Assembly: GCA_025935445.1 (NCBI GenBank)
Contig: JAICVG010000054.1
Span: 1-6,771, forward strand
DNA: 6,771 bases
Source of the DNA: Nitrososphaera sp.
Lineage (GTDB): Archaea; Thermoproteota; Nitrososphaeria; Nitrososphaerales; Nitrososphaeraceae
Reading direction: 5' to 3'
Position numbers and translations under genes: made by a program. Positions 1 to 4,688 of this stretch are shown here, piece after piece; position 1 is the stretch's first letter, and every line of letters begins with the position of its first letter. The notes under the pieces were generated by a model. The model ran no database searches and had not been told where the DNA came from. It saw only the letters and a program-made list of their open reading frames with translations.

Positions 1-138
1 ATATGCGACAGAGATAGAGGTTATGATGCCTTACTCAAAGATCTTGACATCATTGTACCTGAGAACGGCGCTGATGCATTTACTGAGAATGACCATGTCT
101 TACTGCTAAATTGTATGAAGTGGATATACGGTGCATAG
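1..138 (+). CDS. C-terminal end of a probable isochorismatase-family cysteine hydrolase (partial)
   Basis: The first reading frame is open from the window edge to a TAG at 136-138, giving 45 residues; the 5' part lies outside. The visible tail has the pattern of the last strand and helices of isochorismatase-like hydrolases: a DA pair (in RGYDALLKDLD), then a hydrophobic strand ending IIVPENGADAF, an acidic-His stretch (ENDH), and a closing helix with MKWIYGA. In this family the Asp-Lys-Cys triad lies further upstream, so activity cannot be judged here. Such enzymes are soluble and hydrolyse amides or vinyl ethers (nicotinamide, ureidoacrylate, isochorismate); the substrate cannot be guessed from the tail. 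No T-run follows closely: the nearest is T5 at 162-166. The family call rests on recalled motif patterns only. Confidence 0.5.
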   Translation: MCDRDRGYDALLKDLDIIVPENGADAFTENDHVLLLNCMKWIYGA

Positions 139-166
139 AAAGTTTCCGATATGATTAGCAGTTTTT

Positions 167-254
167 GAGCAGAGCAAAAAGAGTTTTGTTATTCGGGAAT
201 TGGGTTCTGTGCAGAAGATCCAATCAGCAGATCTTTGTTTGTTATGCTCTGCTC
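167..254. repeat. 10-base perfect inverted repeat enclosing 68 bases, with a nested hairpin
   Basis: GAGCAGAGCA at 167-176 is the exact reverse complement of TGCTCTGCTC at 245-254. Inside, ATTGG pairs with CCAAT around TTCT-GTGC-AGAA, so a transcript from either strand could fold into a long stem with an inner hairpin. It could be a 3' end element of the hydrolase gene, a small structured RNA, or a miniature inverted-repeat element; no flanking target duplication is visible. Confidence 0.5.
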
Positions 255-308
255 CCCACTAGTAATAGTCCGCAAAAAGATGGCCGTATTCACACTCCTA
301 CATAATTG

Positions 309-337
309 TTGATTCCATTCCAGTGCACTAGAATCAA
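309..337. promoter_or_regulatory. Inverted repeat TTGATTC-N15-GAATCAA just upstream of the hsp20 promoter
   Basis: Two perfect 7-base arms (309-315 and 331-337) lie 15 bases apart, 33 bases before the hsp20 ATG and directly before the TATA-like stretch. That is where an archaeal activator or repressor of a stress gene would be expected. The operator role is inference from position and symmetry. Confidence 0.35.
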
Positions 338-343
338 AGCCTT

Positions 344-353
344 CAAATAATAT
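344..353 (+). promoter_or_regulatory. Weak TATA-like box for hsp20
   Basis: The AT-only stretch CAAATAATAT is centred about 22 bases before the ATG at 371. With the usual archaeal TATA-to-start distance of 25-27, transcription would begin at or within a few bases of the ATG, giving an almost leaderless mRNA. The match to the archaeal consensus is weak. Confidence 0.3.
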
Positions 354-370
354 CATGGCTGAATTAATGT

Positions 371-880
371 ATGAGTTCCTCAGCTGAAAGGCGGCGTGAC
401 GAGCAAGAAAAAAAGCCTATGATGCCAACTAGACAGTTTGAAAACGTATTTGATAGCTTTAGAAGAGAAATGGAAAGGATGATGGTGCGACCTTGGTCTT
501 TTCCAATGGAATGGGAATTTCCGTCCTTGTTTGAAGCTAGAGATATGAGAATGGCGCCTTATGAATTGGTAGATAGAGGAGACAGCTTTGAGCTGCAGTT
601 AGAGGTTCCAGGAATTGAAAAGGAAAACGTCAGTGTTAAGGCGACCAAGTACTTTGTAGAAATCTCGGGCAAGCATTCAGAAAAAGGTGAAGAAAAGGGG
701 AAAAGATACGTATACAATGAAAGGCTGTACAGATCGTTCTATCGCAATGTGCCATTGCCAGAGGAAATAATTCCATCAAAGGTTTCTGCCAAAGTAGAAA
801 ACGGAATTCTTCGACTTGATTTACCAAAGAAAAATCCAACAGAGAGAGAGAACGAAGCAACGAGGGTGCAAGTAAAGTAG
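371..880 (+). CDS. Hsp20/alpha-crystallin family small heat shock protein
   Basis: A 169-residue ATP-independent holdase that binds unfolding proteins in the cytoplasm and forms large oligomers. Residues 1-60 are a charged, Met- and Phe-rich N-terminal arm (FENVFDSFRREMERMM, then WSFPMEWEFP). The alpha-crystallin domain covers about 62-153: YELVDRGDSFELQLEVPG, VEISGKHSEKGEEKGKR, then the family signature ENGILRLDLPKK (143-154). The C-terminal VQV (166-168) is a variant of the I/V-x-I/V tail motif that docks on neighbouring subunits. Length fits the family. The ATG at 371 gives a near-leaderless mRNA from the TATA-like box; M17/M18 (419, 422) are alternative starts but lack a promoter at the right distance. 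An inverted repeat upstream may be its operator, and a T7 run follows the stop. Converges with the dehydrogenase remnant. Confidence 0.95.
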   Translation: MSSSAERRRDEQEKKPMMPTRQFENVFDSFRREMERMMVRPWSFPMEWEFPSLFEARDMRMAPYELVDRGDSFELQLEVPGIEKENVSVKATKYFVEISGKHSEKGEEKGKRYVYNERLYRSFYRNVPLPEEIIPSKVSAKVENGILRLDLPKKNPTERENEATRVQVK

Positions 881-906
881 CACTCTTTACAGTCACCCTT
901 CTATCA

Positions 907-913
907 TTTTTTT
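907..913 (+). terminator. T7 run after hsp20
   Basis: Seven consecutive T on the plus strand, 26 bases after the hsp20 stop and before the converging dehydrogenase remnant. Oligo-T without a hairpin is a sufficient termination signal in archaea. Confidence 0.55.
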
Positions 914-923
914 GTTCTGCTAC

Positions 924-1227
924 CTATTTTGGAACTATGACCGCCTTACCCTTTATCTCACCATTTCTTAGCATATCTGCAACCTTGTTAATTGCAGAAA
1001 GAGGGAATTCCTGTATGCTATGCGATATCTTACCTTGCTTTGCAAGTTCTATGACTTCGCAAAGTTCATTGTAATTTCCCGAGGGAAAACTGCACTTGAT
1101 ACTCGTTGACTATAGCTGGAACCAACGGGATTTTAACCCCATTTCCAAACATAACCATCAGAATTGCACCACCTTCGCCTCCAGGAGCGTAATTTGACAA
1201 TGGATACGCTTGTGTTCCCTTATCCAT
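924..1227 (-). pseudogene. Truncated, frameshifted zinc-dependent alcohol dehydrogenase (C-terminal third)
   Basis: Two overlapping minus frames together read as the end of a medium-chain Zn alcohol dehydrogenase. The first (1227 down to TGA at 1066-1068) gives GGAILMVMFGNGVKIPLVP and VNEYQVQ, the cofactor-domain strand and following loop; family members usually have a Gly where the second Met of LMVMFG sits. The second frame (TAG at 924-926) gives SGNYNELCEVIELAKQGKI, then FPLSAINKVADMLRNGEIKGKAVIVP, the usual C-terminal lid with its IKGKAV ending. Removing one base near 1078-1086 joins both frames. Full enzymes have about 340 residues; the catalytic zinc domain and most of the NAD-binding fold are missing, replaced upstream by the flavoprotein gene. 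The first ATG follows that gene's TGA immediately and in the same frame. Almost certainly inactive; a sequencing error could explain the frameshift but not the missing 5' two-thirds. Confidence 0.75.
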
Positions 1228-2559
1228 TCAGTGCCAATTTTTCATGTGTTCTCCATGTGAAGGTAGATATTCTCCTGGTTTAAAATAATGGTCATAAAAG
1301 CTCAGATCCAAGTGATGCGCCTGCAAATACATGAAGGCAAATATGCTTGGAGCAGTTGCAGGAAATTTGCCATAAGTATCATATATGTACTGAGCTTGTA
1401 GTGCCACACATTCTTTGAAATGTTGCGATGCATGGTGAGCACTTTTCCTCACTCTCTCACTGTCCTTCCAAGCGCCTGGTGTTCCTTCATTGTATACGCC
1501 TCCCGGCCCATATTTTCGCTTTGCAAGAGCATCAACTGCCTCACTCATATTGCGATAGTGTGGAGGGCAGTACGCCTCAAATACCCCTCGCAGACCAGTA
1601 ATATTTGGCACAGCCCATCGTTCACTTATATCATAGCGGAATCCGAATCCCGGAATTTTTGGGTCTCCACTAGCACCAAGTATAGCCAGCCAGTCCATCC
1701 CATCAAATGCCCAGCCTCCAAGTCCCATTGCCTGAAGCATTAATGCCCCCGCATAGCATGACATTGAAATCTCTGCTGAGCACTCAGCCACTGCCATCAT
1801 CTCGAGGAATGAAAGGGGGACTACAGTGTTTGGATCGGCTATGACATCTGGAAACTTTTCTACTCCTGGAACTGGTTTTTTGGCTATATCATCGTATATG
1901 ACCCTGCCATCGAGCGCATAATACCAGATTGCATCGAGCATATGCTGAGCCAAATCTACTACAGGAAGAATAAGTGTGGATCCTTCGTGGTTTGCAATCC
2001 ACGTATTGTGCGGATCCATGTATGGAGTCTCTTTTGGGATGTATAACCGCTTATCAGATAGCTTGTGTATTCTTCTTCTATGTTCTGCGAGATGGTTTTC
2101 TAATTGTTCTCCCTTACCTCGGTAATTCTCTGAAGGCGGGTGAAAGTCACGCGTAGAGAAGTAGTATGTCCCATTATCATCTGTAAAAAAAAGATCAGAG
2201 GTATGAAAACCAGCAGCAGACGGGAAGGTTCTTCCAGCAGATCCAGCACTGTAAGATGGAAGCTGTGAGCGCACAGTTTCATTATAGCTGATGGTGTAAT
2301 GCCATCCAGTTGAACCCGCCATCGAAGTTAGCACAACCATCTGCTCAAGCTCTGTAAGCGGAAAAGGTTTTTGGTTGGATTTAAAAGCCAGAGGGCCTTG
2401 AGGTATCTCTGCGCCCAGACAAAACCTTCGTGACCTCCGACCTGCAAGTGCCTGTATTAGTGGAAATTGCGTTACGCCTTCCAAAGCCTTTGAGAACTGC
2501 AATGGTGGTTCAGGAGAAGAGTTCTCATCTATCCTTTCCATGAATAGATATGGGTACAT
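1228..2559 (-). CDS. SagB/nitroreductase-like flavoprotein, large atypical form
   Basis: A 443-residue soluble protein with the features of FMN-dependent SagB-type dehydrogenases/nitroreductases. RRSRR at 41-45 matches the Arg/Ser phosphate-binding start. LTELEQMVVLTSMAGSTGW (68-86) is the following helix. GRTFPSAAGFHTSDLFF (109-125) then TYYFSTRDF fits the SagB-type R-x-[YF]-PS-[AG]-G pattern. CYAGALMLQAMGLGG (268-282) and WLAILGASGDP (290-300) fit the second conserved flavin-fold half. The rest is unusual: a long insert at about 140-240 and an extra C-terminal part (about 340-443) rich in Tyr, His and Trp, including YIYDTYGKFPAT and LQAHHLDLSFYDHYF. SagB enzymes oxidise azolines in peptide products, but no YcaO partner or precursor peptide is visible, so the substrate is unknown. 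M7 (2541) is a plausible true start because a TATA-like CTTTAAAG lies about 30 bases before it. Length and oddness suggest a transferred accessory gene. Confidence 0.6.
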   Translation of the reverse strand: MYPYLFMERIDENSSPEPPLQFSKALEGVTQFPLIQALAGRRSRRFCLGAEIPQGPLAFKSNQKPFPLTELEQMVVLTSMAGSTGWHYTISYNETVRSQLPSYSAGSAGRTFPSAAGFHTSDLFFTDDNGTYYFSTRDFHPPSENYRGKGEQLENHLAEHRRRIHKLSDKRLYIPKETPYMDPHNTWIANHEGSTLILPVVDLAQHMLDAIWYYALDGRVIYDDIAKKPVPGVEKFPDVIADPNTVVPLSFLEMMAVAECSAEISMSCYAGALMLQAMGLGGWAFDGMDWLAILGASGDPKIPGFGFRYDISERWAVPNITGLRGVFEAYCPPHYRNMSEAVDALAKRKYGPGGVYNEGTPGAWKDSERVRKSAHHASQHFKECVALQAQYIYDTYGKFPATAPSIFAFMYLQAHHLDLSFYDHYFKPGEYLPSHGEHMKNWH

Positions 2560-2566
2560 AGTAGGC

Positions 2567-2574
2567 TTTAAAGA
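2567..2574 (-). promoter_or_regulatory. TATA-like box for the SagB-like gene
   Basis: CTTTAAAG is centred about 12 bases before the ATG at 2559 but about 30 before the in-frame ATG at 2541. The spacing favours an almost leaderless mRNA starting at the second ATG. Confidence 0.3.
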
Positions 2575-2724
2575 AATTCCTGTACCGTAGCCAAAGCCCT
2601 ACTAGATAGCCTAAAGCAATTTTGCTGACAGCACAAGATGCTGCAGCTCTTTTTGCATATCGATAAAAAGGAAATAGACAGAGCGATCAGAGTTGGCTGT
2701 TGAGAACACTAGTCTCTTTATCCT

Positions 2725-2880
2725 TTATGCAAACAGCATCTTCAGCTTATTATGTTGCGCAAGTGACGGAATCTCTCCACGCTTCCCAATCGCTCTGCCC
2801 ATTCTATATACCATTTCTAAAGCAATCAGCGTTGGGACAAAGCCGACTGCCAGAAACATAGCTGCTTCACCGGGATTCAT
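2725..2880 (-). CDS. Small single-helix membrane protein, function unknown
   Basis: A 51-residue ORF from ATG (2880-2878) to TAA (2727-2725). It starts MNPGEAAMFLAVGFVPTLIA and continues LEMVYRMGRAIGKRGEIPSL, ending KLKMLFA. Residues about 5-25 form one hydrophobic helix with a Pro in the middle, followed by a basic cytoplasmic stretch (RMGRAIGKR), so the N-terminus would lie outside. A clear TATA box (2946-2953) lies upstream, which would leave a leader of about 40 bases. A T5 run follows on the minus strand (plus 2664-2668). I do not recognise a named family; the helix, basic tail and own promoter make it a better candidate than the opposite-strand frame at 2693-2887. Confidence 0.5.
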   Translation of the reverse strand: MNPGEAAMFLAVGFVPTLIALEMVYRMGRAIGKRGEIPSLAQHNKLKMLFA

Positions 2881-2945
2881 AACCTAATAGTAATTTAGGA
2901 AGGACATTAACAATACTAGAAAGATATTTCCACAAGTCATGATCG

Positions 2946-2953
2946 TTTTATAA
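2946..2953 (-). promoter_or_regulatory. TATA box for the small membrane protein gene
   Basis: TTATAAAA on the minus strand, within the 12-mer TATAAAACGATC. With usual archaeal spacing transcription starts near 2921-2925 and leaves a leader of about 40 bases before the ATG at 2880. Confidence 0.45.
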
Positions 2954-2976
2954 CAGTAGGGGCTGCCGCTTACTAG

Positions 2977-2996
2977 ACATACATACATACATACAT
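2977..2996. repeat. Tetranucleotide microsatellite, five copies of ACAT
   Basis: Five perfect tandem ACAT units. It lies just beyond the zinc-ribbon remnant's stop, inside the spacer between two TATA boxes. Such tracts change copy number by slippage. Confidence 0.9.
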
Positions 2997-2997
2997 C

Positions 2998-3161
2998 TCA
3001 AAGATACTCACTAATTTCATCTCCGCAGTTGTGGCAAAAATTCTCATGTATAAAACGATCGCCAGCAAGGTTTGCAAAACAGGACAAAATGTGAATTGTA
3101 TATTGACCTTAACATTCGCACGCACTCTTTTTGGACAATCCACAGGACGAAAATTAGAGGG
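2998..3161 (-). pseudogene. Probable frameshifted small zinc-ribbon protein
   Basis: Two overlapping minus frames give one zinc-ribbon-like sequence. The upstream frame (from 3161 after a TAG; possible GTG start at 3143) reads VDCPKRVRANVKVNIQFTFC. The downstream frame (stop TGA at 2998-3000) reads FANLAGDRFIHENFCHNCGD, then EISEYL. Adding one T to the T4 run near 3077-3080 joins them into a roughly 48-residue protein with Cys at VDC, FCP and CHNC, the last being a standard zinc knuckle. The identification rests on the CHNCG motif and the coding look of both halves. No ATG precedes it in frame and a TAG blocks extension upstream, so it is either decayed or affected by a sequencing error. Confidence 0.3.
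3049..3060 (+). promoter_or_regulatory. Rightward TATA element, inverted copy of the one at 2941-2952
   Basis: TATAAAACGATC here is the exact reverse complement of 2941-2952, the TATA box region of the small membrane protein gene. If active it would drive transcription rightward from about 3078, where no plus-strand gene begins before 3346. Confidence 0.35.
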
Positions 3162-3178
3162 CTAGCCTGCTCCTGCAA

Positions 3179-3239
3179 GGTTGCAAAAGGGTGGCGCTGA
3201 ACTAGGAGCGAGCATAACCTGTGACTCTTAAGTGCAACC
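3179..3239. repeat. 7-base inverted repeat with inner imperfect helices
   Basis: GGTTGCA (3179-3185) pairs with TGCAACC (3233-3239). Inside, CGCT and AGCG form a shorter hairpin with a loop of about 8. The whole could fold as a 61-base branched stem-loop in RNA. It is not a tRNA: no T-arm or anticodon arm is visible. Confidence 0.35.
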
Positions 3240-3312
3240 CTATAAGATATACACTATCTAACTAAAATTATCTGGTTTTTCTCAGTTTTTGCCAGAGTCA
3301 TAGTAAATTGAG

Positions 3313-3320
3313 TATAATAA
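3313..3320 (+). promoter_or_regulatory. TATA box for the Ig-like surface protein gene
   Basis: TATAATAA is centred about 29 bases before the ATG at 3346, placing transcription start within a few bases of that codon. This spacing supports the longer form of the protein. Confidence 0.45.
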
Positions 3321-3345
3321 GTATTGATCAATTATCATTTTTTAG

Positions 3346-3963
3346 ATGAGCAACTTCTTAGTTTGCAAACTATATTCTTTAGAATATTATTTTCTAAGCA
3401 GACCTAATCTACCCTCACCGATAGATAATACTATGAGCAAAGAAATGCTCCCCGAAAAATTGAGTGGAGATCAAGGTCTGGGACCTGAATCACCACCAAT
3501 TGTAAAAGAGACTAACAAGGGCAAAAGAGAACGGCTAATAGTAGTCTTTCTCATGGCTGTTGGAATAGGAACACTTGTGTTGGCCAGTATTTTTCTACTG
3601 CCATATGTGAATTCTCTTGGAGGTAGCATCCTTGGCGGCACGAGCAGCAATACTGATAGCGGTAGTGCTGCACTCAAGACGACTGCTGCTATGGCATCTT
3701 CATTTGAAGCAAGAGATGCTGAAGGAAAATTAATTCATGTTAGCAATGGTGTAGCAAGATCCGGCCAGATTACTATTTCAGGTTACTCTGACAGTGGATA
3801 TAGCACAAAATTGCGTTGTTCAATAGACACACTACCCGTGTATTGCGATGGTAGCCCAATTACTGTTACAGGCCTTCCTCATGGAAAACACAAGTTCAGT
3901 ATCGCAGAAACCGGCAGTGTTGGGACAGTTGTTCGTGTCTTCAACTGGGAGAATATAAGATAG
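3346..3963 (+). CDS. Membrane-anchored surface protein with an Ig-like domain
   Basis: 205 residues. A cytoplasmic N-terminus ending in basic NKGKRER (57-63) precedes one hydrophobic anchor (about 64-87: IVVFLMAVGIGTLVLASIFLL). A Gly/Ser/Thr/Ala-rich linker (about 91-117) leads to an extracellular domain (118-205). This has the look of bacterial and archaeal Ig-like repeats: SGQITISGYSDSG, then LRCSIDTLPVYCDGSP, and GLPHGKHKFSI, the usual C-S-x-D / C-x-SP / G-x-H-x-F pattern. The two Cys are placed to form the domain's disulfide. It likely binds or displays something at the cell surface; the partner is unknown. Start choice: ATG 3346 fits the TATA box, but codons 1-29 are AT-rich and atypical, so ATG 3433 (MSKEMLPEKL, 176 residues) is a serious alternative with a leader of about 90 bases. 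A T6 run follows. Confidence 0.75.
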   Translation: MSNFLVCKLYSLEYYFLSRPNLPSPIDNTMSKEMLPEKLSGDQGLGPESPPIVKETNKGKRERLIVVFLMAVGIGTLVLASIFLLPYVNSLGGSILGGTSSNTDSGSAALKTTAAMASSFEARDAEGKLIHVSNGVARSGQITISGYSDSGYSTKLRCSIDTLPVYCDGSPITVTGLPHGKHKFSIAETGSVGTVVRVFNWENIR

Positions 3964-4027
3964 TAACTGATCATTCATATTATTTAATCGTCGAGATACA
4001 GATAAGGAAGAAGAAGCTTATTAGTTC

Positions 4028-4033
4028 TTTTTT
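4028..4033 (+). terminator. T6 run after the Ig-like surface protein gene
   Basis: Six T, within a longer pyrimidine tract, 65 bases after the stop. A typical hairpin-free archaeal terminator. Confidence 0.45.
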
Positions 4034-4375
4034 CTTATATTCATGTTAAAGGTTTACTCTTCTGATCTCCTCTCCCTTTTGTATTCTTCCTCTTAGACTA
4101 CCGTTCTAGAAATGTCTGATATGGGCTACTACTATTCCTGTCATCCATGCTTCACTTTTCTTCCTTTATACTAACACAAGTGGACCGAAGTATTCGATAG
4201 TTGCAAAGAAATACAAAATGCCACCTTCTAAGAATTATATACATGACCTTATTACTGTTGAATTCATATAATTTTTTCAGCTGAACATTAGGCTACGCAT
4301 TTCAATGGAAAGCCTATAAGTTCTATTAGTATGTCTTATTATTTCTGATTCCTTTCCCCTGGACAGCGCTTTATA

Positions 4376-4390
4376 CTTTATATATAAAAG
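4376..4390 (+). promoter_or_regulatory. Strong TATA element in the gene-poor spacer
   Basis: CTTTATATATAAAAG is the best archaeal TATA match in the window; its core TTTATATATAAA (4377-4388) is a perfect palindrome, so direction is not fixed by the box itself. Rightward transcription would start near 4410. Confidence 0.45.
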
Positions 4391-4409
4391 TCAGTATAGT
4401 CACGAACCG

Positions 4410-4512
4410 ACATGCGTAATCATAAGTTAACCCATGAATGATATAGACTGAAGGTGTTCTTCCAAGGGCTATAGACTTTGAGATAATAAATTTACTGCAG
4501 GCAATTTTTTTT
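4410..4512 (+). ncRNA. Candidate small non-coding RNA between strong TATA box and T8 run
   Basis: About 100 bases lie between the expected start from the TATA element and a T8 run at 4505-4512. Reading frames inside are only 5-10 codons, so it is not coding. It carries TATAGACT twice (4442-4449 and 4470-4477), flanking a small GAAG/CTTC hairpin with loop GTGTT. No known RNA family is recognised. The call rests on flanking signals only. Confidence 0.25.
4505..4512 (+). terminator. T8 run in the gene-poor spacer
   Basis: Eight consecutive T, the longest run in the window, about 100 bases downstream of the strong TATA element and not near the end of any ORF. Confidence 0.4.
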
Positions 4513-4688
4513 ATCCATAATCAAATTCTTTTGGATATCAATTCCTTAATAGATTCTGCAAATAACAGAAAGGTCTAGGTTTTATAATTTTGCAATTGTT
4601 ACTGAACAGGAGATTTGGATTTAGATTTAGAATTGAACCAATTTTTTATATCCTAAGAACTGCCTTGATGGGTTCGATCATGCTGCGG

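Larger units (their letters stand above)
139..370. other. Spacer between the hydrolase tail and hsp20
   Basis: No convincing ORF. It holds a T5 run (162-166), a long-range inverted repeat (167-254), a second inverted repeat (309-337) and a weak TATA-like stretch before hsp20; these are listed separately. A tiny frame at 355-387 (MAELMYEFLS) overlaps the hsp20 start in another frame and is probably chance. Confidence 0.6.
2881..3345. other. Spacer with divergent TATA elements, microsatellite and a probable broken gene
   Basis: This 465-base stretch has no intact gene. It contains a pair of inverted TATA elements (2941-2953 and 3049-3060), an ACAT microsatellite (2977-2996), a zinc-ribbon gene remnant on the minus strand (2998-3161), a short direct repeat (3065-3079 and 3175-3188), a 7-base inverted repeat (3179-3239) and the promoter of the following surface-protein gene. 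Confidence 0.6.
3964..4688. other. 725-base gene-poor spacer
   Basis: No ORF longer than about 20 codons with coding character was found on either strand. The region is AT-rich with a pyrimidine-rich plus strand at about 4025-4165. It contains a T6 terminator, a 6-base stem (TAGGCT 4289-4294 with AGCCTA 4311-4316), a strong TATA element (4376-4390), a T8 run (4505-4512) and a hexamer tandem (GATTTG GATTTA GATTTA GAATTG, 4612-4635). Small non-coding RNAs are the best explanation for the promoter and terminator signals. Confidence 0.6.

Noticed and set aside
167..254. Insertion sequence or MITE
   Set aside because: No target-site duplication or transposase is visible, so it is kept only as an inverted repeat.
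355..387. 10-codon frame (MAELMYEFLS) overlapping the hsp20 start as a possible upstream ORF
   Set aside because: With the TATA-like box at 344-353 transcription would begin after this ATG, so it is not expected to be in the mRNA.
636..896. 86-codon minus-strand frame inside hsp20
   Set aside because: It is a shadow of the clear Hsp20 gene; its translation has no domain pattern.
2693..2887. 64-codon plus-strand frame
   Set aside because: It lies opposite the better supported 51-residue membrane protein gene and shows no recognisable pattern.
3179..3239. 7-base paired ends resembling a tRNA acceptor stem
   Set aside because: Only 47 bases lie inside, with no T-loop consensus or anticodon arm.
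4668..4686. GGGTTCGATC resembling a tRNA T-arm
   Set aside because: The flanking bases do not form the 5-base T-stem, and no acceptor, D or anticodon arms are found upstream.
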